Below are positions 21,447 through 31,671 of a stretch of DNA of 40,204 bases, piece after piece. Positions within the stretch are counted from its first letter, which is position 1. Each line of letters opens with the position of its first letter. This DNA comes from Chitinophagales bacterium (lineage in GTDB: Bacteria; Bacteroidota; Bacteroidia; Chitinophagales; JADIYW01): NCBI GenBank assembly GCA_017984135.1, contig JAGNZZ010000022.1:1-40204 (forward strand), given 5' to 3'. Under the pieces are notes generated by a model. That model saw nothing but the letters and a program-made list of their open reading frames with translations, was not told the DNA's origin and searched no databases. The translations under genes were made by a program, and so were the position numbers.

Positions 21447-24308
21447 TTACTTTGCGTAATGTTCAATAGGTAAGCAAGTGCATACTAAATTTCTATCACC
21501 GTAAGTATTGTCAATTTTAGCCACACTCGGCCAGAATTTGTTGTCACGAATATATGCTAATGGAAATACTGCTTTTTCTCGAGTGTAAACATGTGTCCAA
21601 TCTTCTTGCAAAGCTTCTTTTGCAGTATGTGGCGCATTGATAATCGGATTATCTAGTGTAGTAGTTTTGCCTGCAATAATATCATCTAATTCTTGTTTAA
21701 TAGAAATCAATGCATCACAAAATGTATCTAATTCTTTTTTACTTTCACTTTCTGTAGGTTCTATCATCAACGTACCTGGAACCGGAAATGCTACAGTCGG
21801 AGCATGATATCCATAATCCATTAATCGTTTCGCTATATCGGCAGCATCTACGCCAGTTTCCTTTTTAAACGGACGAATATCCATAATAAATTCATGTGCT
21901 ACTCTATTATTGGCACCTGAATATAATATTGGAAAATGTGCAGCTAATTTTGCTCTTAAATAATTAGCATTTAAAATGGCATATTTAGTGGCATTAACGA
22001 CACCTTCTGTTCCTAACATTTTGTTGTAAGCATACGATATTAATAGAATAGCGGCACTTCCAAATGGAGCAGCTGATATTGCAGGAATAGCTTGTTGGCC
22101 ACCTGTTTTTACCAATGGATTGGAAGGTAAAAATGGTGCTAATTCTGCCGTACAACATATTGGTCCCATTCCAGGTCCACCACCACCATGTGGAATGGCA
22201 AACGTTTTGTGTAAATTGATATGATTGACATCTGCACCGATTGTTGCTGGCGATGTTAAACCTACTTGTGCGTTCATGTTGGCACCATCCATATATACTT
22301 TTCCACCATATTGATGTATGGTGTCACAAATTTCGATAATGGATTCTTCAAACACACCATGAGTTGATGGATAAGTAACCATCAAACAAGATAAATTTGC
22401 TGCATGTTGTGCTGCTTTGACTTTTAAATCTTCCACATCAATATTGCCTTCAGGTGTCGTTTTCACTAAAACGATTTGCATACCTGCCATGGCAGCACTT
22501 GCCGGATTGGTGCCATGTGCGGAAGTAGGAATTAAAGCTACGTTTCTATGTGCATTGCCATTGGCAACATGAAAGGCACGTATCAACATTAAACCTGCAT
22601 ATTCGCCTTGAGCACCTGAATTAGGTTGCAATGAAGTTGCCGCAAATCCGGTAATATTAGATAATTGTTCTTCTAATTCTTGTATTATTTCCAAATAACC
22701 TTGCACTTGTTCTTTGGGTTGGAATGGATGAATATGCGCAAACTCAGGCCAACTTAATGGAATTAATTCAGAGGTGGCGTTTAATTTCATGGTGCAACTT
22801 CCCAACGGAATCATGGAAACACATAATGACAAATCTTTAGATTCTAAGCGTTTTATATAGCGCAACATTTCCGTTTCTGAATGATGTGTATTGAATACTT
22901 CATGCGTTAAAAAATCAGATTGACGTTGTATTTCTTGCGGAATTTGTAATGCTGGATTTTCTAAATAAGATGAAGTATAATTTGCGCCAATGGATTCAGC
23001 AAAAATGGAAGCAATTTTTTCTACATCTTGTTGTGTGGTCGTTTCATCAATAGTAATTTGAATGGTATCATCAGCATTATACCAAAAATTAAATTTATTT
23101 TTTTCGGCAATGTTTTTTAGGATTGTTGATTTGCCTTTTGCATCTACAATAATGGTATCAAAAAAATAAGCATTTTTATTGGCAAAACTTAATCGCTTTA
23201 GTTCATTAGCTAAAGCAACTGCATTATTATGCACATTCAGAGCAATATTTTTAATCCCATTTTTACCATGATAAACCGCATACATACTTGCCATGATGGC
23301 CAGTAAAGCTTGTGCCGTACAAATATTAGAAGTTGCTTTTTCACGTTTAATGTGTTGTTCACGCGTTTGCAATGCCATGCGCAACGCACGATTGCCGTGT
23401 TTATCTACTGAAACTCCAATTAATCTTCCCGGAATTAAACGAACGAATTCTTCTTTACATGCAAAGAAGGCAGCATGTGGTCCACCAAATCCCATTGGCA
23501 CTCCAAAGCGTTGTGAGTTGCCTACTGCTACATCGGCACCTAATTCTTCAGGAGAAGTTAATAAAGCTAAGCTTAATATATCACAAGCTAAAACGCTATA
23601 GATTTCTTGTGCTTTGCAATTTTCAATAAATGTTTTATAATCTTCTATTGATCCAATAGCATTAGGATATTGCAATACCACTGCAAAATAATCTTCAGAA
23701 GGAGAGAAGTTCTTGTAATTTCCTACAATAACTTCAATATTTAAAGGCAATGCACGACCTTTTACGACATCTATCGTTTGTGGAAATGTATGTTGGTCGA
23801 TAAATATTTTATGTGCTTGAGGTTTGTTTTTAGATTTATTTCTTACTTCATAAAATACGTGCATGGCTTCTGCCACTGCCGTTCCTTCATCTAATAAAGA
23901 TGCATTGGCAATAGGAAATCCGGTTAAGTCACTTATCATGGTTTGGAAGTTCAATAAAGCTTCTAAACGACCTTGTGATATTTCCGCTTGGTATGGTGTA
24001 TATTGAGTGTACCAACCTGGATTTTCAAAAATATTACGTTGGATAACTGTAGGTGTGATGGTATTGTAATAGCCTAATCCAATGTAATTTTTACAAACTA
24101 CATTTTTATTTGCTTTTTCTTTAATGAATTGTAAATATTGATATTCTGACATTGGCTCGCCAATGTTTAGTTCGTGTTTTATTTTGATGTTGGAAGGAAT
24201 AGTTTCTTCCATTAATTGTTCTAATGAATTAACTCCAATTGTTTGAAGCATTGCTTCGGTGTCTGATGGACAAGGACCAATGTGTCGGGCTTGAAATTCG
24301 TTTGGCAT
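21447..24308 (-). CDS. gcvP: Glycine dehydrogenase (decarboxylating), P-protein of the glycine cleavage system
   Basis: PLP enzyme that decarboxylates glycine and passes the aminomethyl group to the lipoyl H-protein. The 953-residue length shows the fused alpha-beta form. The N-terminus has RHIGPCPSDTEAMLQTIGV, and the glycine-rich stretch GGGGPGMGP follows the PLP-binding Lys701 in NLHKTF. The C-terminal part ends with the family's GDRNLVCTC. gcvT and gcvH are not nearby. It is a single-gene transcript with its own -7 box at 24331-24338. I see no glycine riboswitch in the very short leader. Confidence 0.98.
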   Translation of the reverse strand: MPNEFQARHIGPCPSDTEAMLQTIGVNSLEQLMEETIPSNIKIKHELNIGEPMSEYQYLQFIKEKANKNVVCKNYIGLGYYNTITPTVIQRNIFENPGWYTQYTPYQAEISQGRLEALLNFQTMISDLTGFPIANASLLDEGTAVAEAMHVFYEVRNKSKNKPQAHKIFIDQHTFPQTIDVVKGRALPLNIEVIVGNYKNFSPSEDYFAVVLQYPNAIGSIEDYKTFIENCKAQEIYSVLACDILSLALLTSPEELGADVAVGNSQRFGVPMGFGGPHAAFFACKEEFVRLIPGRLIGVSVDKHGNRALRMALQTREQHIKREKATSNICTAQALLAIMASMYAVYHGKNGIKNIALNVHNNAVALANELKRLSFANKNAYFFDTIIVDAKGKSTILKNIAEKNKFNFWYNADDTIQITIDETTTQQDVEKIASIFAESIGANYTSSYLENPALQIPQEIQRQSDFLTHEVFNTHHSETEMLRYIKRLESKDLSLCVSMIPLGSCTMKLNATSELIPLSWPEFAHIHPFQPKEQVQGYLEIIQELEEQLSNITGFAATSLQPNSGAQGEYAGLMLIRAFHVANGNAHRNVALIPTSAHGTNPASAAMAGMQIVLVKTTPEGNIDVEDLKVKAAQHAANLSCLMVTYPSTHGVFEESIIEICDTIHQYGGKVYMDGANMNAQVGLTSPATIGADVNHINLHKTFAIPHGGGGPGMGPICCTAELAPFLPSNPLVKTGGQQAIPAISAAPFGSAAILLISYAYNKMLGTEGVVNATKYAILNANYLRAKLAAHFPILYSGANNRVAHEFIMDIRPFKKETGVDAADIAKRLMDYGYHAPTVAFPVPGTLMIEPTESESKKELDTFCDALISIKQELDDIIAGKTTTLDNPIINAPHTAKEALQEDWTHVYTREKAVFPLAYIRDNKFWPSVAKIDNTYGDRNLVCTCLPIEHYAK

Positions 24309-24330
24309 GATTTTGTTTTTAAATGCGACG

Positions 24331-24338
24331 CAAATATA
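24331..24338 (-). promoter_or_regulatory. -7 box of the gcvP promoter
   Basis: On the minus strand it reads TATATTTG, an exact TAnnTTTG match, 22 bases upstream of the gcvP ATG. The predicted 5' leader is only about 15 bases, which leaves no room for a riboswitch. No clear -33 element is seen. Confidence 0.5.
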
Positions 24339-24622
24339 CGACAGTTAAAAACTTTTTAAAAGAGTACAGATTGAATTGTGCGTAATTTAATGGATTTGTG
24401 TGCAGAATTTGACTTTTTGCATATTTTTTTGAAAATTAATTGTTGTTCATGATAAGTATTAAGCCAAACATAGCTTAATATGAAAGCAAGCATCAACTGT
24501 CAATATCCAAGTGGTGTAATGTAAAATGATTTGTATTTAATTTGTTTGTGTCTAATAAAATCTCAAATTAGATATTGTCTATATCAACCGAATCACCTAA
24601 TTTTAGATAAATCTTTTATTAC
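24339..24622. other. Divergent spacer between gcvP and the T9SS subtilase gene
   Basis: The gene-free spacer runs from 24309 to 24622. Besides the gcvP promoter, it holds a perfect dyad TATTAAGC/GCTTAATA at 24457-24480 with an 8-base loop and no T run after it, so it is not a terminator. A possible plus-strand promoter for the subtilase is TTG at 24575-24577 plus TAATTTTA at 24598-24605 (spacing 20, last base of the -7 box off consensus). Nothing else stands out. Confidence 0.5.
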
Positions 24623-27600
24623 ATGACAAAGACATCTACTTTGTTCTTCATCTTATGTTTGAATTTGGTGTTTGCATTGGCACAAAATAAATTACATATT
24701 ACTGAAATACCATTTACTTATTTTGACTCAGAAAATTCAAAAACTATTACACCCGAATTTAGATATGAAAATACAGATTATTTAGTAGTTCAATTAAAAG
24801 ACAATGTATCCACTCAACTTGTGAGTTCTGGATTTACTATTCAAAATTATTTAGGCGATGCATTTTATTTGGTATCCAGCAATGCCAATGATACAAAACA
24901 AAAACTAAGCCAAATTAAACCCTTTAAAATAGGTGCTTTAAAAGATGATTCAAAAATAGATCCATTGCTTCAATCAAATCTAAATATTACGAAGCATGTA
25001 TCTGTTTCTTACGCACATAATATTCAAGATAATACGATTCAATTGCTTTCCAATAAACTTGGATTTTCAATTATAAAAATTGATAAAACAAGAAGTAGGT
25101 TTACGGCACAACTTACCACAAATCAACTTCAAGAAGTAGCAAAAATTCCTTTTGTTTTTTACATTTCTACATTTTATCCAAATAAAAACTTCCTTATCAG
25201 TGAGTCGATGCAAATGTTGGGTATTAATCAATTGAGAAACGTAGAACCCTTTAATTTTAATTTAAAAGGGGAAGGCGTTTCGGTGGGTGTTTGGGATGAA
25301 GGTATTGTTGGTCAGCATTATGATTTGCCATCGAACAAAAATCACGTTGTAGATAAAGAGTTTAATTCGTTTGCCCATACTTTTCATCCTACAAATGTTG
25401 GAAGTTTTATTGCCGGACAAGGAACAAATTTCATTTCATTACAAGGTGTTGCGCCGAAATCAGATATCTATTATTGGGATGTATTCAATGATATTGTTGA
25501 TGAAATTGAATCAGGAAAAAATAATTATAATGTTGATATTTCGAATCACTCGTATAACTATGCATCTACCAATTGTACTCAATCCGGATTTTATTTACCA
25601 GAAGCAGCAGATTTAGATAAATTAGTGTATGAACATCCAAGTATTTTGCCTGTAGTTGCAGTTGGAAATTCAGCTTCTTTATGTTCATTAACTGATACGT
25701 TCAGTTCTATTGATATTGGCTTTCAAGGTTGTAAAAATGCCATTACAGTAGGTTGGATTTTTTCAAATGAAATGATAGTTGGAAACAGTGGCCGTGGACC
25801 AACTGTTGATGGTCGTTTAAAACCGGAATTGGTGGCAAAAGGTTTTGGCGTGACAATGGCAACACCTAATAATAACTACGGTACTGGATATGGTTCATCG
25901 TATTCAGCACCGCAAATTGTAGGTATTGCTGCTTTAATCCATCAACAATTTAAACAACAATATGCCAGTACACCAAATGCATCTTTAGTAAAAGCAATCC
26001 TTTGTAATACAGCAAAAGACCTTGGTAATATTGGTCCAGATTATACATTTGGCTATGGTTTGCCTGATGCAATTAGTGCTTTAAATAATGTTAGAATGCA
26101 ATATTTTTTTGAAGATAATGTAACTCAAAATGGCACTAAAACGCTTGCAATTACGGTGCCTTCAGGCGTAAGTAAATTAAGTACTATGTTATGTTGGACA
26201 GATAAAGAAAGTTCTCCATTGGCGACCAATAATATTGTAAATAATCTTGACTTAAAAATAGTAACACCAAACGGTGATACTATTTTGCCATGGAAATTAT
26301 ATCCAAATTTTTATAAAAATACCGCTACACGCGGCGTGGACAATTTAAATACGATAGAACAAGTTACCATCAATACACCTATTGCAGGAAACTATACAAT
26401 TGTTGTTAAAGGTACAAATGTGCCATTTGGACCGCAAGACTTTTCTGTTACGTATGATTTTAAACAACGCAAAATTGAACTGATGTACCCTAATGGTGGT
26501 GAAATATTAGATGTTGGTTCTGTTACACGAATCAGATGGAAAAACAATGGAATGGATACTTTAGGAACGATTCAATTATCATTGGATAGTGGCGCAACTT
26601 GGCAAACCATTGCATTCAATTATCAACTCAATAAGCAAACGTTCGATTATACGTTTCCTTCCATTGTGAGTAAAAAATGTTTAGTGCGAATTTTATTAGA
26701 GAACAATGCACAATCTGCTTCAACATTTACCATTGGAGCACAAGTAAATTATTCAAGTATTAATGCTACAGTTTGTGATCAATCCGCTAAAATAAGCTGG
26801 AGTGCTTTTCCTGGAGCATCTGCTTATAATGTTTTTCTTTTCATGGATAGTGTATGGGTAAATGTTGGGCAATCTTCCACTACTTCATTTATGGTTAATA
26901 ATTTAGTAAATGGAAAAGATTACTTATATGCAATTTCTACAATCGTAAATGGAGTTGAAGGCAATCATAGTTTGGCTAAATCATTTACACCTATTGCCAC
27001 TGCTGCTTGTCCGCTAAATGATGATGTTGGTGTATATAGTATGCATAAACCTACTATTGGAAGAAAGTTTACTTCTTCTTCTTTAACTGCCACTACACAA
27101 CTCTCTTTTATTATTAAAAATTATGGAACAGTTTCAAAATCTGCTATTCCTATTTCTTATACTATTAATAGTGGAAGTGTAAGAAATGCGATACTCAACG
27201 ATGTGATTACTTCGAATGATACATCTATTGTTTTTTTTACGGTGCATGAAAATTTATCTTCTGTTGGAAATTATGCTATCGCAGCTTGGACAACATTAGC
27301 AGGAGATGAGAATAAAAATAACGATACTTTATATTATACGTTAAAACATTTGCCTAATAATCCAATTGCATTGCCCTTCTCTGAATCATTTGAACAAACA
27401 AATATTCAATTGGCAAAAGCTACGTTTGGTATGAATGGAATAGAATATGCCGATTATTATCCGGAAATAGAATCCAGATTAAGAACAAATGAAGGTGACG
27501 TATATTCATTAACCGGAAATCGAGCTTTGACCATGGATAATTCTAGAGAAATCATGCAACGCAAAAATGAAATTATATTTACTTACAACCTTTCTAATTA

Positions 27601-29857
27601 TGTAGATTCTGTTTTGTTTTTTGATTTTAATTATATGAATCGCTCTGAACCAGACGGCAACGATACTATTTTTGCACGTGGTGATGATACCAAACCTTGG
27701 ATTCCTATTTATAATTTATTTGAAAATAAAGGTACTGTTGGAAAATATAAAAATGTAGCAGCTATCAATTTATTGCAAAAATTAAAAATAGAAAATGGTC
27801 AAGCATTCTCATCATCCACCCAACTAAAAATTACTCAAAATGGGATTAAAAAAGCTGTTTCTCCAAATGGAAATGGTGCCTATACATTTGATGATTTAAA
27901 ACTATATCATGCAGGAAAAGATGTCGCTCTAATAAATGTATCTGCTAAAAAAATGAACTGTTCTAAATCATTTAGTTCAATTCCTATTACCATTCAAATA
28001 AAAAATAATTCCACGCAAACCATTACCAATTTGCCGGTTTTTTATCAGATAAACAATAATGCAGTAGTTAGTGCAACCATGCCCAATATTTTGAATAATG
28101 ATACGGCTTCTTTTACTTTCAATATTCCATTTACAAATAGCAATGCAGGTTTGTATCAATTAAAAACTTGGGTAAAAAATGCAGGTGATTATATTACTGC
28201 TAATGATTCTATCATTACAGAAACAATTTTAGTACTTCCATCCATTGATTCATTCCCTTATTACAATGACTTTGAAACAAATAATGGAAATATGTTTGCA
28301 GAAGGAACTAATAATTCTTGGCTATGGACAGCACCACAAAAATACAATATAAACAACGCTGCACAGGAAAACAAAGCTTGGACAACCGGACAAAACGTTG
28401 GATATAATTTTAATGAAAATTCCTATTTATACATTGGATGCATGGATTTTTCTTCCTTTACCAGTGATCCATTAATTGCCTTTAATTTTATTTCTGTCAT
28501 GCAAACTCAATCTGATTCAGCGTATGCAGAATATTCAACCAATGGTATCGATTGGGAACGCTTAGGTTGTTTTGATTGTGATTTAAATTGGTACAATGGC
28601 TTTCAAAATCAACCATATTGGGACCAAACTGTTTTCCCTTGGCAAGTAGCTCATAATAAAGTTCCACTAGCAAACTTAGTAGATTCATCTAATTTTATGC
28701 TTCGCATACATTTACAATCCGATGAATTTGCCGTTAGCGAAGGCATTGGTATTGATGATATTCATATTTTAAAAGATTATCATGAAATAGCAACGGCTGA
28801 CTCAGGATTTATTTCATCAATATCAACGGGAAATGGATGGATTTCATTTTTTAGAAATGGTCGTTTAGTGGCAGAATTATTTGACGACCATAAAAATTTA
28901 GGCAATGTAAGTCTTGGATTTGAAGCCAATACCAATAAACGTAAAACCTATAAAGGAAAAAACATCGTACCTCGAAATTGGATATTCCAACCTCAACATC
29001 GAATACTTGGAAATTATAAACTTCGCTTGTATCTTTTAAATGATGAATACACCAACTATACAATTGAAGAAGATTCCATTAGTAGAATGGGCGATATTGG
29101 TTTATTACGTTATATTGGATTGAATACCAATTTAGATATTATTGATAATTATGTAAATGCCTATTATAAATATTATAGTCCGCAACAAATTCAATTTTAT
29201 CCATATCAAAATGGATATTTTGTAGAGTTTCAAACAGATACATTAGGTGAATTTTATTTGTTGAGTACCAAACAAGACTATAACGCCATTGGTAGCGCGA
29301 ACTTGATAGATTTTAACGTCAATCGTGTGAATGATGATGTTTTTTTAGAATGGAAAACAACTGTTGAACTTAATAACAAAGAATTTATCATTCAATATTC
29401 TTTTGATGCGACCACATTTATAAATATTGATACTATTCCGGCAGGAAACAATTCATCTGCTACCACATTATACAATTATTTACACGCATTAAATGCAACA
29501 TCAGGTATATATTATTATCGTATTGCAATTGTTAGCAATTCAAACAAAAAGTCATATAGTCAAATTGATTCCGTTTATTTTGCACCAATAGTAGGTGTTA
29601 ATCAGAATACGCATGCTGTTAAATCTTTTATTACCATTAATGACATTGTATTAGAATTTAAAAATGTGATTCATACGCAAGCAGAAGTCAATGTATTTAA
29701 TGCATTAGGACAACTTCAATTTACTAAAAAAATGTGGTTGCAAAATGGTATTCAAGCTTTACAAATACCTAACTTTGAGTCGTGGAGCAATGGTACTTTG
29801 TTATTGCAAATTAAAACTAATACACAAAATTATTATTCTAAATTGATAAAGCAATAA
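24623..29857 (+). CDS. Secreted S8 (subtilisin-like) protease, multidomain, with T9SS type A sorting domain
   Basis: A 1744-residue exported protein. It has a signal peptide (1-21), a pro-region (about 22-195), then an S8 domain with D225 (VGVWDEG), H255 (FHPTNVGSFIAG) and S426 (GYGSSYSAPQ). The oxyanion Asn lies in VAVGNSA. The usual HGTH motif reads HPTN, so the triad is kept but the flanks are degenerate. After it come a beta-sandwich (about 495-615), a YPNGGE Ig-like domain (about 620-700), FN3 (about 712-795), two CARDB-like repeats (from about 800 and 1100) with jelly-roll-like segments, another FN3-like domain (from about 1560), and the type A C-terminal sorting domain (about 1655-1744). 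The product should leave the cell through T9SS and attach to its surface. Its stop overlaps the mnmD start by one base. Confidence 0.9.
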   Translation: MTKTSTLFFILCLNLVFALAQNKLHITEIPFTYFDSENSKTITPEFRYENTDYLVVQLKDNVSTQLVSSGFTIQNYLGDAFYLVSSNANDTKQKLSQIKPFKIGALKDDSKIDPLLQSNLNITKHVSVSYAHNIQDNTIQLLSNKLGFSIIKIDKTRSRFTAQLTTNQLQEVAKIPFVFYISTFYPNKNFLISESMQMLGINQLRNVEPFNFNLKGEGVSVGVWDEGIVGQHYDLPSNKNHVVDKEFNSFAHTFHPTNVGSFIAGQGTNFISLQGVAPKSDIYYWDVFNDIVDEIESGKNNYNVDISNHSYNYASTNCTQSGFYLPEAADLDKLVYEHPSILPVVAVGNSASLCSLTDTFSSIDIGFQGCKNAITVGWIFSNEMIVGNSGRGPTVDGRLKPELVAKGFGVTMATPNNNYGTGYGSSYSAPQIVGIAALIHQQFKQQYASTPNASLVKAILCNTAKDLGNIGPDYTFGYGLPDAISALNNVRMQYFFEDNVTQNGTKTLAITVPSGVSKLSTMLCWTDKESSPLATNNIVNNLDLKIVTPNGDTILPWKLYPNFYKNTATRGVDNLNTIEQVTINTPIAGNYTIVVKGTNVPFGPQDFSVTYDFKQRKIELMYPNGGEILDVGSVTRIRWKNNGMDTLGTIQLSLDSGATWQTIAFNYQLNKQTFDYTFPSIVSKKCLVRILLENNAQSASTFTIGAQVNYSSINATVCDQSAKISWSAFPGASAYNVFLFMDSVWVNVGQSSTTSFMVNNLVNGKDYLYAISTIVNGVEGNHSLAKSFTPIATAACPLNDDVGVYSMHKPTIGRKFTSSSLTATTQLSFIIKNYGTVSKSAIPISYTINSGSVRNAILNDVITSNDTSIVFFTVHENLSSVGNYAIAAWTTLAGDENKNNDTLYYTLKHLPNNPIALPFSESFEQTNIQLAKATFGMNGIEYADYYPEIESRLRTNEGDVYSLTGNRALTMDNSREIMQRKNEIIFTYNLSNYVDSVLFFDFNYMNRSEPDGNDTIFARGDDTKPWIPIYNLFENKGTVGKYKNVAAINLLQKLKIENGQAFSSSTQLKITQNGIKKAVSPNGNGAYTFDDLKLYHAGKDVALINVSAKKMNCSKSFSSIPITIQIKNNSTQTITNLPVFYQINNNAVVSATMPNILNNDTASFTFNIPFTNSNAGLYQLKTWVKNAGDYITANDSIITETILVLPSIDSFPYYNDFETNNGNMFAEGTNNSWLWTAPQKYNINNAAQENKAWTTGQNVGYNFNENSYLYIGCMDFSSFTSDPLIAFNFISVMQTQSDSAYAEYSTNGIDWERLGCFDCDLNWYNGFQNQPYWDQTVFPWQVAHNKVPLANLVDSSNFMLRIHLQSDEFAVSEGIGIDDIHILKDYHEIATADSGFISSISTGNGWISFFRNGRLVAELFDDHKNLGNVSLGFEANTNKRKTYKGKNIVPRNWIFQPQHRILGNYKLRLYLLNDEYTNYTIEEDSISRMGDIGLLRYIGLNTNLDIIDNYVNAYYKYYSPQQIQFYPYQNGYFVEFQTDTLGEFYLLSTKQDYNAIGSANLIDFNVNRVNDDVFLEWKTTVELNNKEFIIQYSFDATTFINIDTIPAGNNSSATTLYNYLHALNATSGIYYYRIAIVSNSNKKSYSQIDSVYFAPIVGVNQNTHAVKSFITINDIVLEFKNVIHTQAEVNVFNALGQLQFTKKMWLQNGIQALQIPNFESWSNGTLLLQIKTNTQNYYSKLIKQ

Positions 29858-30522
29858 TGTTCGAAATTGTGCAAACTGCAGATGGAAGTCATTCTGTTTA
29901 TTCCACTCATATAAAAGAACAATACCATTCTTCACATGGTGCAATTCAAGAATCAATGCATGTATTTATTCATGCTGGATTACATACAAAATTAAACCAA
30001 CAAAAGGATATTCATATCTTGGAAATTGGATTTGGAACAGGCTTAAATGCCTTATTAACACTACTTGAATCGAGCACGCATAATTGTGAAATATTCTATA
30101 CTTCCTTTGAAAAATTTCCTATTCCAGTAGCCGTTTATCAGCAATTAAATTATGGAACTTTGATGCAAGATTTAAATGCAGAAAATATTTACCCACTTAT
30201 TTATTCATCACCATGGAACATTGAACACCGAATTGATTCTCATTTTATCCTAAAAAAAATGAAATTAGATTTTCATGAGATAGATTTTAAGAATGAATTT
30301 GATATAATATATTTTGATGCATTTTCACCCACATCTCAACCCGAATTATGGACAGCAGGAATCTTTCAATTAATGTATGATTCGTTGAAGCCAAACGGCA
30401 TTTTAGTAAGCTATTGTGCCAAAGGAATTGTGAAACGTACTTTAAAATCAGTAGGATTTAAGGTAGAAGCCTTAGCCGGCCCAAAAGGAAAACGCGAAAT
30501 GATAAGAGCAATAAAAATATGA
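29857..30522 (+). CDS. mnmD: tRNA 5-methylaminomethyl-2-thiouridine methyltransferase domain protein MnmD
   Basis: SAM-dependent methyltransferase for the last step of mnm5(s2)U34 formation in tRNA wobble positions. The 221-residue protein carries the family's N-terminal HSSHGAIQESMHVFI, SAM motif I LEIGFGTGLNA at 55-65, the signature YFDAFSPTSQPELW, and the C-terminal GPKGKREMIRA. It corresponds to the methyltransferase half of bifunctional E. coli MnmC. Its ATG overlaps the stop of the subtilase (TAATG) and its stop overlaps the next start (ATGA), so translation of the three genes may be coupled. Confidence 0.93.
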   Translation: MFEIVQTADGSHSVYSTHIKEQYHSSHGAIQESMHVFIHAGLHTKLNQQKDIHILEIGFGTGLNALLTLLESSTHNCEIFYTSFEKFPIPVAVYQQLNYGTLMQDLNAENIYPLIYSSPWNIEHRIDSHFILKKMKLDFHEIDFKNEFDIIYFDAFSPTSQPELWTAGIFQLMYDSLKPNGILVSYCAKGIVKRTLKSVGFKVEALAGPKGKREMIRAIKI

Positions 30523-31553
30523 AATACGATTACATAATAGTTGGTCAAGGCATTGCCGGCAGCATGATTGCTTGGTTTTTATTAAAACAAAATAAATCGT
30601 TTATCATTTATGATAAACTAAATTCAACTTCATCCTCTAATATTGCTGCTGGTGTTATCAATCCGGTTACAGGAAGAAAAATGGTTAAAACATGGATGAT
30701 TGATGCCATTTTGCCTTTTGCAAAGAATACCTATCAAGAAATAGAGCAATCGATTCAAACTTCATTTTTTTTTGAAAAAAATATTTATAAAATTTTCACT
30801 TCAGAAGAAGATATTGAAATATGGAATCAAAGAAAAAACAACGTCGCATATCAAGATTATTTAGGTGATTGTGTTGATTTGGAGGAGAAGCATATTCTTT
30901 CACCCTTTAAAACAGGAATTATAAAAAATACATATTGGATGGATATGCCAGTATTTATTCATGCTTTCCGCAACTATTTATCTAAATTTGTTTCAATAGT
31001 GGATGAGCAATTGGATTACTCACAACTAAAAATACAATCAGAAATACATTACCAAAACATAACTGCGGATAGAATTATTTTTTGTGAAGGCTATCGCGCA
31101 AAAGACAATCCTTTTTTTGAAAATTTACCCTTTACTTTTGCCAAAGGCGAGCAATTACTTATTAAAACTAAAGAAGAAATTACCGATAAATTATTGAATC
31201 GGAATATTATTCTAATTCCAAAAGGCAATAATTTTTATAGTGTTGGAGCTACTTATGTTTGGAATGATTTATCAGAAATAATGACCAATGAAGGTCGAAG
31301 TGAATTGACGGAAAAATTAAATAAAATGATGGTTTGTCCTTATGAAATAGTGGAAGAAAAAGCCGCCATTCGACCTACTACAAAAGACCGAAGACCTTTT
31401 ATAGATAGACACAAAACGTATGAAAATGTATTTATTTTTAATGGTATGGGTACAAAAGGTATTTCATTATCTCCATTTATGGCTTCCTATTTTATAAATT
31501 CCATTGAAACAAATTCGGCATTAATGATTGAAATTAGTATATCACGTTTTTAA
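30519..31553 (+). CDS. FAD-dependent oxidoreductase (DAO family), possible MnmC oxidase-like partner
   Basis: A 344-residue flavoprotein. The FAD fingerprint GQGIAG is at 9-14 in YIIVGQGIAGSMIAWFLL. It also has AAGVINPVTGRKMVKTW near 43-59 and a C-terminal block IRPTTKDRRPFID followed by FNGMGTKGISLSP. The C-terminal blocks resemble those of the MnmC oxidase half, which removes the carboxymethyl group from cmnm5U before methylation by MnmD. It overlaps mnmD by four bases (ATGA). MnmC-like activity is an inference from this coupling and the fold. A generic DAO-type amine oxidase is the alternative. Confidence 0.82.
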   Translation: MKYDYIIVGQGIAGSMIAWFLLKQNKSFIIYDKLNSTSSSNIAAGVINPVTGRKMVKTWMIDAILPFAKNTYQEIEQSIQTSFFFEKNIYKIFTSEEDIEIWNQRKNNVAYQDYLGDCVDLEEKHILSPFKTGIIKNTYWMDMPVFIHAFRNYLSKFVSIVDEQLDYSQLKIQSEIHYQNITADRIIFCEGYRAKDNPFFENLPFTFAKGEQLLIKTKEEITDKLLNRNIILIPKGNNFYSVGATYVWNDLSEIMTNEGRSELTEKLNKMMVCPYEIVEEKAAIRPTTKDRRPFIDRHKTYENVFIFNGMGTKGISLSPFMASYFINSIETNSALMIEISISRF

Positions 31554-31571
31554 TGATTACGTTTATTGACA

Positions 31572-31602
31572 TTGAATTAAACCGTTTTTTACTTTATCTT
31601 TG
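31572..31602 (+). promoter_or_regulatory. Promoter of the orphan gene at 31672
   Basis: TTG at 31572-31574, a 20-base spacer and an exact -7 box TATCTTTG at 31595-31602. The predicted 5' leader of about 63 bases includes a small hairpin, TACTCAG/CTGAAGTA (31634-31651, one bulged base). Confidence 0.5.
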
Positions 31603-31671
31603 TTCGAGAAGTTGATTATTTTAAAATTAAAAATACTCAGATTCTGAAGTATATTAAACACATAATTTTAC

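Noticed and set aside
23293-23629. Two overlapping plus-strand open frames inside gcvP
   Set aside because: Both lie opposite a conserved part of gcvP in different frames and have no recognisable domains or promoter.
24309-24338. Glycine riboswitch in front of gcvP
   Set aside because: The predicted leader is about 15 bases and lacks the conserved glycine aptamer segments.
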